In this document: in pieces, positions 33,901 through 42,536 of the stretch
How the letters are laid out: every line of letters begins with the position of its first letter
Position numbering within the stretch: position 1 is the first letter of the stretch
Origin: Chloroflexi bacterium 54-19
GTDB taxonomy: Bacteria; Chloroflexota; Chloroflexia; Chloroheliales; Chloroheliaceae
Assembly (NCBI GenBank): GCA_001898225.1
Contig: MKTJ01000077.1
Coordinates: 504,352 to 568,351 of the forward strand
DNA: 64,000 nucleotides
Direction: 5' to 3'
The notes under the pieces: generated by a model
The model's database searches: none
Seen by the model: only the letters and a program-made list of their open reading frames with translations
Told to the model about the DNA's origin: nothing
Program-made: the position numbers and the translations under genes

Positions 33901-34872
33901 ATGGAAAATAAACCAAATATAACCAGCGGCGAAGTAGGCGAGGCCCTTATTTACCGGATAATCAAGGGGGAATTTAGCAAGGGTTCCAAGCTTCCCACCT
34001 GCCGGGCTTTAATGCAACAGATGGGTGTCAACAAGAATACCGTGAGCAAGGCTTTTCAGGCCCTGGAAGAACAGGGCTATGTCAGGACGGTGACCGGTAA
34101 AGGCACCTTTGTAACTTACGAACCGTTTAGCCCGGCAACCAACCCTGCCACCAGGACCTTTGAGGAAAATATCAACCGGGTTATCTGGCAGGCCCGGGCG
34201 GCGGGGCTAAAACGCGAGGAAGTGACAGAGCTTTTCAACCAGGGTTTACAGGCCCACTATGGCAACACCGCCGTCCAGGCTATGCTGATTGAGTGTAATT
34301 TCAAAGAAGCCCAGCAGTTTTCGCTGGAACTGGGTGAGATTTCCGGTATCAATATTGACCCGGTCGTGTTGAGCGATTTCCTGGGCGACCCTGAAAGTTA
34401 TGTCAAACGCTACCAGGTCATAACGGCCACATTCCCCCATTTAAGCGAGATTGAGGAAGCGTTGGCCTCTTATGATAAAGCGGGCCTGGTCGCTATCAAT
34501 ACCGCCGTGGTCCCCACCAGCCTGATGCAAATCGCCCGTATCCCCAGGGGCAGTAAAACCGCTATTATAACGTCGTCGGCCCCGGTCTTGCCCCAGTTGT
34601 CGGGCTTCGTACAGGCTTATAATAGCAGCCTGGTACTGAGCGGATGCCTTGAAAGCGAGGATGAAAAGTTGGCCCGGCTTATCGAGGAGTCGGATTGGCT
34701 GGTTGCTACCCAGACCTCGTATCCGAAAGTAAGCCGTTTAGCCGGGAGTAAACCGGTCATTGCCGCCGAGTTCAAGATAGACCACCAGTCGCTGGTCTTC
34801 TTTTCAAACAAAGTGAATTCTTTAGGGCTGCCAGCTTCCCAACCGGCCCTTTTGACAGCCGCCCGGTTTTGA
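33901..34872 (+). CDS. GntR family transcriptional regulator
   Basis: 323 residues. N-terminal winged helix typical of GntR: ALIYRIIKGEFSKGSKLPTCRALMQQMGVNKNTVSKAFQALEEQGYVRTVTGKGTFV. The remaining ~230 residues look like an alternating alpha/beta effector domain (MLIECNFKEAQQFSLELG, VVLSDFL, GLVAINTAVVPTSLMQIA, PVIAAEFKID), periplasmic-binding-protein-like rather than FadR or UTRA type. Embedded in the sugar cluster, so it is probably the local regulator responding to the sugar acid or sugar. No nearby repeat stood out as an operator. Confidence 0.88.
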   Translation: MENKPNITSGEVGEALIYRIIKGEFSKGSKLPTCRALMQQMGVNKNTVSKAFQALEEQGYVRTVTGKGTFVTYEPFSPATNPATRTFEENINRVIWQARAAGLKREEVTELFNQGLQAHYGNTAVQAMLIECNFKEAQQFSLELGEISGINIDPVVLSDFLGDPESYVKRYQVITATFPHLSEIEEALASYDKAGLVAINTAVVPTSLMQIARIPRGSKTAIITSSAPVLPQLSGFVQAYNSSLVLSGCLESEDEKLARLIEESDWLVATQTSYPKVSRLAGSKPVIAAEFKIDHQSLVFFSNKVNSLGLPASQPALLTAARF

Positions 34873-34934
34873 GTGGGGTTGGCTAAAATTTCTAAATGAT
34901 TCTGGTTATTTATTTTCAAAGAGGATAATAGACA

Positions 34935-35696
34935 ATGACAGCAAGCGAAACTTCCCGGCAGGTACGGACCGCTATAATCACAGGTGGAGCCAGCGGTATT
35001 GGGCTGGCGACCGCCTACAAACTGGCCGGGTCCGGCATCAATGTAGTAATAGCCGACTTCAACGAGGAAACTCTCAGCAAGCAACTTGCGGCATTCGAGA
35101 AAGAGGGTCTGCCGGTGGCCGGGTACCGGGTAAATATCTCCCGCCCGGAGGAAGTCAAGGGATTGTTCGAGTTCACCCGCCAGAAATTCGGCGGGGTCCA
35201 AATCCTGGTCAACTGCGCCGGGATGGTAGGCCCTAACAAACCGGCCATCCAGGTTTCCCTGGAAGAATGGCAGTCCACCGTAGACGTAAATCTTACAGGC
35301 ACTTTTCTTTGCTGCCAGGCGGCCCTGAAAGAGATGATACCGGCAAAATATGGCCGGATTGTCAATGTCGCCAGTATCGCCGGGAAAGAAGGAAATCCCA
35401 ATCTCGCCGCCTATTCGGCTACCAAAGGTGCTGTTATCGCCCTGACGAAATCACTGGCTAAAGAGGCCGCGTCTGCCGGGGTAATCATCAACGCCCTGGC
35501 CCCGGCGGTTATCGCCACCCCCATGAACAAGGATACCAACCAGCAGACCCTCGATTACATGATTAGCCGGATACCGCTGGGCCGGGTCGGGCAACCCCAG
35601 GAAGTCGCCGAAATGATAGCCTGGATGGCCTCGGACGCCTGCACCTTTACGACCGGTTTTTGTTTCGATATTAGCGGTGGCCGGGCTACCTATTAA
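34935..35696 (+). CDS. Short-chain dehydrogenase/reductase
   Basis: 253 residues, classical SDR. Cofactor motif TGGASGIGLA, acidic residue IADFNEE after strand two (NAD preference), NCAG in ILVNCAGMVG, catalytic Ser in IVNVASIAGK, and YxxxK in AAYSATKGAV, followed by the LxPAVIATPM loop. In oxidative L-fucose pathways an SDR oxidises 2-keto-3-deoxy-L-fuconate; the neighbourhood supports that inference, but L-fucose dehydrogenase is also an SDR in some bacteria. GAGGA lies upstream of the ATG. Confidence 0.92.
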   Translation: MTASETSRQVRTAIITGGASGIGLATAYKLAGSGINVVIADFNEETLSKQLAAFEKEGLPVAGYRVNISRPEEVKGLFEFTRQKFGGVQILVNCAGMVGPNKPAIQVSLEEWQSTVDVNLTGTFLCCQAALKEMIPAKYGRIVNVASIAGKEGNPNLAAYSATKGAVIALTKSLAKEAASAGVIINALAPAVIATPMNKDTNQQTLDYMISRIPLGRVGQPQEVAEMIAWMASDACTFTTGFCFDISGGRATY

Positions 35697-35802
35697 AAAT
35701 ACGACTTTTGCTTTGGGGCTGAAAAAACCAGGATTCTGGCGTTAACTCTCTTTTTAAGGAGCGTTACCAGCGAGAGTCCTAAAAAGAAAAGGGGAAATCT
35801 TT

Positions 35803-37101
35803 ATGACTCTACCTTTCAATCCACCGGAGCGAGCCGACTGGTTTATCCGGGACCGCTTTGGCATGTTCATTCACTGGGGTTTGTACGCCCTCGGCGCTCG
35901 CCACGAATGGCTCATGAATTTCGAGGAAATCGACCCGTCCACCTACTACAAATACTTCCAGCATTACGACCCTGACCTTTATAATCCGCGTGAATGGGCC
36001 GAAACGGCCCGCCGGGCCGGGATGCGCTATGCTGTCATTACCGCCAAACACCACGAAGGTTTTTGCAACTGGGATAGCCAGCTTACCGATTACAAAGTGA
36101 CAAATACCCCTTACGGCAAAGACGTGCTGCAAGAGTGGGTGACCGCCTTCCGCGAGGCCGGGTTGAAAATTGGATTTTATTATTCACTGATTGACTGGCA
36201 CCACCCCGATTTCACAATTGACTCTATGCACGCCCTCCGCAACCATCCCGACGCGCTCGAAATGAACAAGATCCGGGACATGAACCGCTACCGGGCCTAT
36301 CTCCACGGCCAGGTGCGTGAACTGCTGACCGGCTTTGGCAAGATAGATTTAATCTGGTTCGACTTCTCTTATCCCGAACGGGCCTGGCACGATGGCACGC
36401 CCGGCAAAGACCACAACGATTGGGACAGCGAGAACCTTTTAAAAATGGTCCGCGAGTTGCAGCCGGAAATCCTGGTGAATAACCGGCTCGATTTGCCTTT
36501 AGGCGCGGCTGATTTCTATACCCCGGAACAGTACCAGCCCGAAAGCTGGCCGACCATCCAGGGCCAGCGGGTCATGTGGGAACTTTGCCAGACCTTTAGC
36601 GGTTCCTGGGGTTATTACCGGGACGAGCAGACCTGGAAAAGTCCCGACCAGCTTATCAAAATGCTGATTAACACGGTGGCCTGTGGCGGTAACTTGCTGA
36701 TGAACGTCGGGCCGACCGCGCGGGGTACCTTCGATAAGCGGGCCACCGCCGCCCTGGAAGTTTACCACGAATGGTTGCGTTTGCATGGCCGGGCCATCTA
36801 CAACTGCACCCAGAGCGATTTCACACCGCCGCCCGGTTGCCGCTACACCCAGAACGGCAAACGCCTTTACCTGCACATCTTTAGCTGGCCGTTCCAGGAA
36901 ATCAACCTGCCGGGTCTGGCAGGTAAAGTCGAGTACGCCCAGTTCCTCAACGATGCCAGCGAGATACTACTGGCAGCCCCGCACCATATAACGTTGGTGG
37001 GCGAGGAAGCGCCGGAGGTTGAGGCCGGAACCCTTACTCTGACCTTGCCGGTCCAGAAACCGGATGTCCAGGTGCCGGTTATCGAGCTTTATTTAAAGTA
37101 A
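35803..37101 (+). CDS. GH29 alpha-L-fucosidase
   Basis: 432 residues. N-terminal catalytic barrel begins RADWFIRDRFGMFIHWGLYALGARHEWLMN; YAVITAKHHEGFCNWDS, GLKIGFYYSLIDWHHPDF and the nucleophile region IDLIWFDFSYPE are all typical of GH29. The C-terminal part ends with a small beta domain. It releases L-fucose from fucosylated glycans. There is no signal peptide, so it works on imported oligosaccharides. It is the last gene of the cluster, closed by a strong terminator, and is the main reason for assigning the cluster to L-fucose. GGGG lies eight bases before the ATG. Confidence 0.92.
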   Translation: MTLPFNPPERADWFIRDRFGMFIHWGLYALGARHEWLMNFEEIDPSTYYKYFQHYDPDLYNPREWAETARRAGMRYAVITAKHHEGFCNWDSQLTDYKVTNTPYGKDVLQEWVTAFREAGLKIGFYYSLIDWHHPDFTIDSMHALRNHPDALEMNKIRDMNRYRAYLHGQVRELLTGFGKIDLIWFDFSYPERAWHDGTPGKDHNDWDSENLLKMVRELQPEILVNNRLDLPLGAADFYTPEQYQPESWPTIQGQRVMWELCQTFSGSWGYYRDEQTWKSPDQLIKMLINTVACGGNLLMNVGPTARGTFDKRATAALEVYHEWLRLHGRAIYNCTQSDFTPPPGCRYTQNGKRLYLHIFSWPFQEINLPGLAGKVEYAQFLNDASEILLAAPHHITLVGEEAPEVEAGTLTLTLPVQKPDVQVPVIELYLK

Positions 37102-37114
37102 CTTGCATTTGGGG

Positions 37115-37157
37115 GCCGGATGGCAGGACAATTCAACCTGTCATCCGGCTATTTTTT
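37115..37157 (+). terminator. Rho-independent terminator of the fucose-type cluster
   Basis: GCCGGATG at 37115-37122 pairs with CATCCGGC at 37142-37149, with inner CAGG/CCTG, followed by TATTTTTT. Confidence 0.92.
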
Positions 37158-37463
37158 ATATCTCCCTCTTGGCCGGGCGGTGTCTTTCGAGGGTAGGGTT
37201 GAAGGCTGGCTAATGGGGAGTACCCGCCAGGGGGTCAATCTGGTAAACTTCTCTTGCAGGGAAATAATAGAAAGGCCACCTGTAACAAATTAGGTGCCTT
37301 ACCCGGCTTGCTGTAGGGTAGAGTTAAAGGATTAGTTATTGTAAAGGTTCGACCCCTTTTTCCCGCGTTACCATGCGGGAAGTCGCTCGATGGAGAGCGC
37401 AATAACCCTGAAAGCTCCGCTTGCCAGGAAGCCGGGTAAACCATAAACCTGGCCCCGGTTAAA
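37158..37463. other. Convergent spacer with a small hairpin
   Basis: About 305 bases between the fucose cluster terminator and the end of the leftward thiol-type operon. It holds the hairpin TTCCCGC (37360-37366) / GCGGGAA (37375-37381), which would fall about 80 bases past the bshA-like stop. No U-tract follows on the minus strand. No gene is supported here. Confidence 0.5.
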
Positions 37464-38639
37464 CTAACCGGCAGCCAGCGCTTCTTCCGGTCTGCTGGAC
37501 CAGCTAATCGAAACGTAAAGTTGTTCGTAAAGGCCAATAACCCTTGATTGGTCAAATTTACGGGCCTGGACCAGGCTGGCCTGGGCGAACTGACGATGCA
37601 GGGTAGCATCCGATAGCAATTTTGTACCGTACTCAACGGCCTGCTCGTGGTCGCCCGCCGTATATAAATAGCCGGTTTCAGCGTGTTTGACCACTTCGGG
37701 AACTCCACCCACATGAGTAGCCAGGACCGGCACCCCGCAGGCCATCGCTTCCAGGGCGACCAGGCAAAAACTCTCCGCCACGCTGGTCATCAAAAGCAAA
37801 TCGGCCTGGGCCAGGATGGGCGCGACCTTTTCCTGCAAACCCCAGAAGCGAATCTTTCCGGTTAAGCCCTGTTCCTCGAAACGAGGTTTTAATTCCTCCA
37901 GACCGGGACCATCCCCAACCAACCATAGTTCGGCCTCGATTTGCTCCAAAATGCGGGTGAAAATGCTTATCATTTCGTGCGGGGCTTTGACCGGGCGGAA
38001 ATTGGATATATGAATCAGGCGGGGTCGTTTTCTCCTGGTGAGTTTGGGTTGCGGGCGGTAATCCGCCAGGTCCAGGAAATTGGGGATAACCAGGGGCGGC
38101 TCAATTTCAAGCAACCGGGAAGCCAGTTCGGCGTGGCTGGTCGAAACCGTGGTCAGGCAATCCACCTGTTCCAGGGCAATTTTCAGCTTCCAGGCATATT
38201 CGGGATAAGTGCCAAAAATACTAACGTCCGTACCATGCAGGGTGCCGATAAGGACCGGGCATTTCCCCCCCAGCCGCCGCTTTAACTCGACTACGAGGAA
38301 GGCAAAAGGGATGGCGTAATGGAAGTGCAAAATATCCAGCCCATCCCGTTCGATAACTTCGGTCAGGCACCTTAGAAATTGTTCCTGCTCGGCGTTGTTC
38401 CACTCGGTTTTAAGCTGGGAAGGGTGCAGGTCGGGCTGCCATTTTGCCTGGAAAAAATGGGTCATAAGGTTAGGGTTATCGGAGGTAAACCCGAACGGCT
38501 GGTATTGGGAAAAAAAGTGGACCTGGTGGTCGCGCCGGGCCAACTGCCGGGCTAATTCAAAGGCGACCTTGCTGCTCCCCCCGCAGCTTGAATGGCAAAT
38601 CATCCCGACCCGTAATTTTCTAGCAAAATAAGGAGCCAT
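37464..38639 (-). CDS. bshA: BshA-like glycosyltransferase (N-acetylglucosaminyl-malate synthase-like)
   Basis: 391 residues from the ATG at 38639; the open frame continues upstream but lacks any family-like sequence. GT4 fold. The N-terminal pattern LRVGMICHSSCGGSSKVAFELARQLARRDHQVHFFSQYQPF matches the BshA type, with LHFHYAIPFAFLV and GTLHGTDVSIFG following. The C-terminal UDP-sugar site has RLIHISNFRPVKAP, LWLVGDGPGLEELK and AESFCLVALEAMACGVPVLATHVGGVPEVV. BshA joins GlcNAc from UDP-GlcNAc to L-malate, first step of bacillithiol synthesis. It is the last gene of a six-gene leftward run that also carries BshB1- and BshC-like genes, which supports the assignment. A different acceptor is possible. 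Confidence 0.85.
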   Translation of the reverse strand: MAPYFARKLRVGMICHSSCGGSSKVAFELARQLARRDHQVHFFSQYQPFGFTSDNPNLMTHFFQAKWQPDLHPSQLKTEWNNAEQEQFLRCLTEVIERDGLDILHFHYAIPFAFLVVELKRRLGGKCPVLIGTLHGTDVSIFGTYPEYAWKLKIALEQVDCLTTVSTSHAELASRLLEIEPPLVIPNFLDLADYRPQPKLTRRKRPRLIHISNFRPVKAPHEMISIFTRILEQIEAELWLVGDGPGLEELKPRFEEQGLTGKIRFWGLQEKVAPILAQADLLLMTSVAESFCLVALEAMACGVPVLATHVGGVPEVVKHAETGYLYTAGDHEQAVEYGTKLLSDATLHRQFAQASLVQARKFDQSRVIGLYEQLYVSISWSSRPEEALAAG

Positions 38640-38715
38640 TGAAACTTTCCCTTCTTCGCAAATTCCATGTCTTTTCAAGAATCTGCAATTTATTAGAACT
38701 TTACAGCCCGGTTTC

Positions 38716-41700
38716 TCAGGTTTCAGGGTTTGCGGCCGGTTGTCTTTTTCTTTCCAGGTCGAAGTAAGATTTGACCAGCATTTTGCTGAGCCGGATTGCC
38801 ATATCGGGGAACTTATAGAGCAAAAGTTGGAAATCCGCCGCTTTGATGACCAGCAGTTCCACGTCGCTGGCCGCCCGCATTGAGGCCGTGCGGGGCATAT
38901 CGCCCAAAAAGGCCAGTTCCCCCACCCATTCGCCACTCCGCCGGAGGGCCAGGGTAGGGGCCTCGGGGGAGTCGTCGCGCAGGATTTCCACCTCACCCCG
39001 GTAAATAATAAAGAGCTCGTTTTCCACCGCGCCCCGGTGGCTGATAAAACTCCCGGCCTCGAACCAGCGTTCCTCGATAATCCGCGCCACCGGGTCCAAC
39101 TGTTCCTCGGTCAGGCTGGTAAACAGGTAAATGCGCTTCAAGAAGTCGATACGTTCGAGAATCCGGGCGACCGGCAGAGCAAGGATGTTGGCGAAAAGGC
39201 GAAAAGCCCCGGTCACCCCGGCGGGTAACTGGCGGAAGTAAGAATAGCCGCAGTAGAGAAAGGCCCCCCGGCCATAATAGGTGCCGACCAGCCCGCCCTC
39301 CTGGGGTGACATACCGGGGTCGGCGCTGGCAAGAAAAGTCTGGTAGCGTTTATCCCATTGGCCCCAGAAATAAAGACCCCGGTCCCGCACCCACCCCTCA
39401 AAGTCTGCTTCGGAAATCAGGTTGGGGAGCCGGAAGAAAGCAGTCTCCGGTTCGAGAAAGGTAACCGGGGCATCCTCGTAAGTGATGCGGTCGTGGGGGT
39501 GATTGAAACTGAACGGGTAGGGGGTAAAATTCTGATTCTCGTAGCCGTAGCCCTGGTACTGGACGATGAGGGTTCCGCCCTGCCGCACGTATTCTAAAAG
39601 CCGGGCGTTGTTCTGCCGCAACTGGTCGCGCACCATGTAGGCGTTTGGGCCGACGACTATCGCGTCAAATTCGCCTAATTCGCGCCCGACCAGGTCGCTT
39701 TCGGTCAGGTAATAAAATTCGACTCCGAAAGGTTTTAAGGTAGCCGCCAGGTCCTCCTGTAACCCCCGGATATAGCCGTACTTGAGGTGCTGGGCGAACC
39801 GGGCGTTTACCAGGTGTAAGGTAACCCTGGCCGGTTCGAGAATGATTTCTTCCTTTATACAGTTGCCACTATCCACCCGGCCCGCCGCGCCTCCCAGGTA
39901 AACCGAATTCGAAATGACATCGTAGACCCGGCCTTCGCAAGTAATATTGTAATTAAGCTGGTATTCCCCGGCAGTTTGTCCTGGGGGAATAGTGGCAAAA
40001 AACTGGAAGTTCTGGACTTCTCCCGCCGCGCTCATTTGCAGGGAGATTCTGGCCGGTTCGATTTGCCAGCCCGGTGGTCCCACCAGGACCAGTTCGCCTT
40101 CGACCGGGCGGGCGCTGTTGTTACGAGCGGCTACCTGCAACCGGATTTTTTGCGCTTCGGCCTGGACGGGCGAAAATTCACGGCGAATTTCCGGGTATAG
40201 CGAAATCGGCGGAATTAGCATGGCCGGTAGCCGCCGGTAGCCCCCGGCTATCGCTTCCCGGCTGGCAACCTTTTCCCGCAAGGTCAAGGGGTGCTGGCCT
40301 ACCTCTAGCTGGCACTCCATTACCAGGGTGGGCAAGTTCAACGGTTGCCCGGCTTCGTCACTTTCGGGCCAGTGGTAAACCGCGCCGCTCTTAGGTTGGC
40401 GTAACCAGTAGGGTGAGGTTAGCTCGGCGGTGTCGGTCGTGGTCACCTCAAAGCGGGTGGAAATTTCCCCGGGGTCAGCCTGGCCTGGTTCTGCCGCAAG
40501 CTCGCTAATCTGCCAATCTGCCGGGGCCACCAGTCGGAAACTGATATTTTTTAAGGGAACCTCCGCCTGGTTCCAGAGCTTCGCCGTAACCTTGAAACTC
40601 TGGCCGGGGGTAAGGTAGGTCCGGTCGGTGATACCGTCCAGGGCCAGGCCCAGGCAGCGGGCGGCGGCAGTCTCAAAAAGGCTCATTTTGTGTTGCAGGT
40701 ACCTGCCTATAGCCTGGAAATTAGCAGGTTCGACAACAATTTCGGGCAGGCTTTTGAGCAAATTGTGTAACCGGGCTAACCCGGCCAGGATTGGCTCGGC
40801 GGCCTCACCGGGGGTTTCAACCCGGTAGACGCTTTGGGCTAACCGGGCCTTTCCCATAATTTCTTCCAACTCCCGGTACAACCGGGGAGAGGAAGCGCCG
40901 GGTAGCGCGGTCAGTCCTGTCAGGGCCGGGTCCAGGCCGTCAAAGAAACTGCTTTCCTTTTCGGGACCCTTTACCAGGCTCTTTTCGAGGGTGAAATAGC
41001 TGTAGTAAGGGCCCGGTGTGGGAGCCATGCCAAGCCCCTGGCTTTGATGCTGGTTGAAGGCCAGCCACGATTTCTCCTGGTAGCTCATCCCGGCGATAGG
41101 GTCCAGTTCGCCGGTATTTATTCGCAGGACACCGGGTCTCTCCATTTCCGGGATTATCTTGCCGGTTGTGAAAGCCTCGCCAGGTTGGGCATCTCCCAGG
41201 GTCGAGCAATAATATTTAGCGGGTTGCCAGGGAGCCAATCCCTGGTCGTTAAGCTGAGGAAATGCCTCCGGGTCACCGACCAGTTCGAAGGCCCGGCGAG
41301 AGGCAAAACCTATGGCCTGGTGCTGCCCGTGCCCGTCCTCCGGTCCGCCCCGCCAGCGTGCCACGACCACCTGGGGTTGGACCTGGCGGATAGCCCGCAC
41401 GATTTCCATCACTACAGCGGTTTCGTTCCAGAAGCTGAAAGCTTTCTCGGCAGTCTTGCAAAAACCAAAATCGAAAAAGGGGCCGAAAAGACACTCTCCG
41501 CCATCGAGGGAGCGCGCCGCCAGGCTCTCCCACGTCCGCAGGATACCCAGGGCCTCGTTCTGATAGCCGCTGATGCGGTTCTGCCCGCCTTCGCCACGGG
41601 TGGCCGACCAGTAAACAGTCCGCACCCCATATTTCAGGCTCAGGTAAGCCAGCAAGCCCACGTCCTCGTCATCGGGGTGGGCCCCGATGTGCAGGACTGC

Positions 41701-41772
41701 TCCACCCATCGGCAGGCTTTTGATTAAATAGGCCAGGTTGCGTGAATTCTCGTTGCCGGTAGTGTTTTCCAT
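38716..41772 (-). CDS. PIG-L deacetylase fused to amidotransferase-like and cyclic-nucleotide-binding domains
   Basis: 1,018 residues, no signal peptide. Residues ~20-260 are a PIG-L/LmbE zinc deacetylase: AHPDDED (31-37) and late GHGQHQA (147-153). Residues ~390-660 contain NEW3-type beta domains (DWQISELAAEPGQADPG, PPGWQIEPARISLQM). Residues ~660-870 form a class-I-amidotransferase-like alpha/beta domain (LKPFGVEFYYLTESDL, FDAIVVGPNAYMVRD, GTLIVQYQGYGYEN). Residues ~875-1018 are a cyclic-nucleotide-binding domain with an intact phosphate cassette, GELAFLGDMPRTASMRA (Glu and Arg present). PIG-L enzymes remove N-acetyl groups from sugar derivatives; here activity could be gated by a cyclic nucleotide. 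It lies between bshB1-like and bshA-like genes in the same run. The combination is unusual. Confidence 0.85.
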   Translation of the reverse strand: MENTTGNENSRNLAYLIKSLPMGGAVLHIGAHPDDEDVGLLAYLSLKYGVRTVYWSATRGEGGQNRISGYQNEALGILRTWESLAARSLDGGECLFGPFFDFGFCKTAEKAFSFWNETAVVMEIVRAIRQVQPQVVVARWRGGPEDGHGQHQAIGFASRRAFELVGDPEAFPQLNDQGLAPWQPAKYYCSTLGDAQPGEAFTTGKIIPEMERPGVLRINTGELDPIAGMSYQEKSWLAFNQHQSQGLGMAPTPGPYYSYFTLEKSLVKGPEKESSFFDGLDPALTGLTALPGASSPRLYRELEEIMGKARLAQSVYRVETPGEAAEPILAGLARLHNLLKSLPEIVVEPANFQAIGRYLQHKMSLFETAAARCLGLALDGITDRTYLTPGQSFKVTAKLWNQAEVPLKNISFRLVAPADWQISELAAEPGQADPGEISTRFEVTTTDTAELTSPYWLRQPKSGAVYHWPESDEAGQPLNLPTLVMECQLEVGQHPLTLREKVASREAIAGGYRRLPAMLIPPISLYPEIRREFSPVQAEAQKIRLQVAARNNSARPVEGELVLVGPPGWQIEPARISLQMSAAGEVQNFQFFATIPPGQTAGEYQLNYNITCEGRVYDVISNSVYLGGAAGRVDSGNCIKEEIILEPARVTLHLVNARFAQHLKYGYIRGLQEDLAATLKPFGVEFYYLTESDLVGRELGEFDAIVVGPNAYMVRDQLRQNNARLLEYVRQGGTLIVQYQGYGYENQNFTPYPFSFNHPHDRITYEDAPVTFLEPETAFFRLPNLISEADFEGWVRDRGLYFWGQWDKRYQTFLASADPGMSPQEGGLVGTYYGRGAFLYCGYSYFRQLPAGVTGAFRLFANILALPVARILERIDFLKRIYLFTSLTEEQLDPVARIIEERWFEAGSFISHRGAVENELFIIYRGEVEILRDDSPEAPTLALRRSGEWVGELAFLGDMPRTASMRAASDVELLVIKAADFQLLLYKFPDMAIRLSKMLVKSYFDLERKRQPAANPET

Positions 41773-41786
41773 TGGTTCGTTGTTTA

Positions 41787-42536
41787 TCAGTAAGGTTTAT
41801 AGGTTGGTAATTGGCCTGGGGCCGGGGCAGGTTGGCCCAGCCCGGGAAACTGGGTTAATCCGACAGGGCCGGGGCTGTAATACGGTTCTCCATAGGCTGC
41901 GCCCACCAGCCCGCCGTTATAAATGGCTCGCGCTTCCACGAATCGCCAGAAAGACGGTTGGGTGAGGGCCGTCTGGGGTCCGCTTTCGCCAGCCTGGAAC
42001 TGGCTGTTATAGGCCTGGATGGCCGCCACTTTCGCCTGCCAGACCTTCGAAATATCGAGGATAAACCCCGGTTTGAAAGGCTGGTGCAGCATGTAATAAA
42101 AGACCTGTTCGGGCCGGTGCGGCAGACCCTCCCCGACCGAGGAGATCCCGGCATAAAAGGCCGCCGCCCGGACCAACCGCCCGGTCGCGGCGTGGTCGGG
42201 ATGGCGGTCCCGCCAGAAAGGGGCCAGCACAATCCGGGGCCGGTAGCGGCGAATGACTTCTACCAGGGCCAAACGATTTTTTAGCGAGGACTGGTCGAGC
42301 CGTGTATCCGGTAGACCGAGTGCCACTCTGGTCTTTAACTTCAGGATGGCCGAGGCCGCTTCGATTTCCTGTTTTCGTAAGGCAGGGTTGCCCCGGCTGG
42401 CCCCTTCGCCGTTGCTTAAATCGGCCACGCCCACGCTTAAACCCTGCTGGGCGCTCAAAATCAGGGCCCCGCCGCAGCCTAATTCGGCGTCATCGGGATG
42501 TGGGGCAAAGGCCAGGATGTCAAGGGTTTCGTCCAT
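41787..42536 (-). CDS. bshB1: BshB1-like deacetylase (PIG-L family)
   Basis: 249 residues from the ATG at 42536, which overlaps the preceding stop in TGATG; a TTG one codon earlier is less likely. PIG-L zinc site: DILAFAPHPDDAELGCGGALI (HPDDAE) and WRDRHPDHAATG (HPDH). The string GVADLSNGEGASRGNPALRKQEIEAASAIL and GLPDTRLDQSS match bacillithiol deacetylases, which convert GlcNAc-malate to GlcN-malate. The C-terminal ~30 residues are Pro/Gly-rich and extra to the family. It is coupled to the BshC-like gene upstream and followed 14 bases later by the PIG-L fusion, giving two deacetylases in one operon. Confidence 0.88.
   Translation of the reverse strand: MDETLDILAFAPHPDDAELGCGGALILSAQQGLSVGVADLSNGEGASRGNPALRKQEIEAASAILKLKTRVALGLPDTRLDQSSLKNRLALVEVIRRYRPRIVLAPFWRDRHPDHAATGRLVRAAAFYAGISSVGEGLPHRPEQVFYYMLHQPFKPGFILDISKVWQAKVAAIQAYNSQFQAGESGPQTALTQPSFWRFVEARAIYNGGLVGAAYGEPYYSPGPVGLTQFPGLGQPAPAPGQLPTYKPY

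Noticed and set aside
37235..37714. Leftward open frame overlapping the BshA-like 3' end
   Set aside because: Out-of-frame overlap with a strongly supported gene; composition is Ser/Pro-rich without motifs.
38640..38996. N-terminal extension of the BshA-like gene
   Set aside because: The extension is Trp/Pro/Arg-rich and reads antiparallel over the 3' end of the PIG-L fusion in another frame; BshA-type sequence begins just after ATG 38639.
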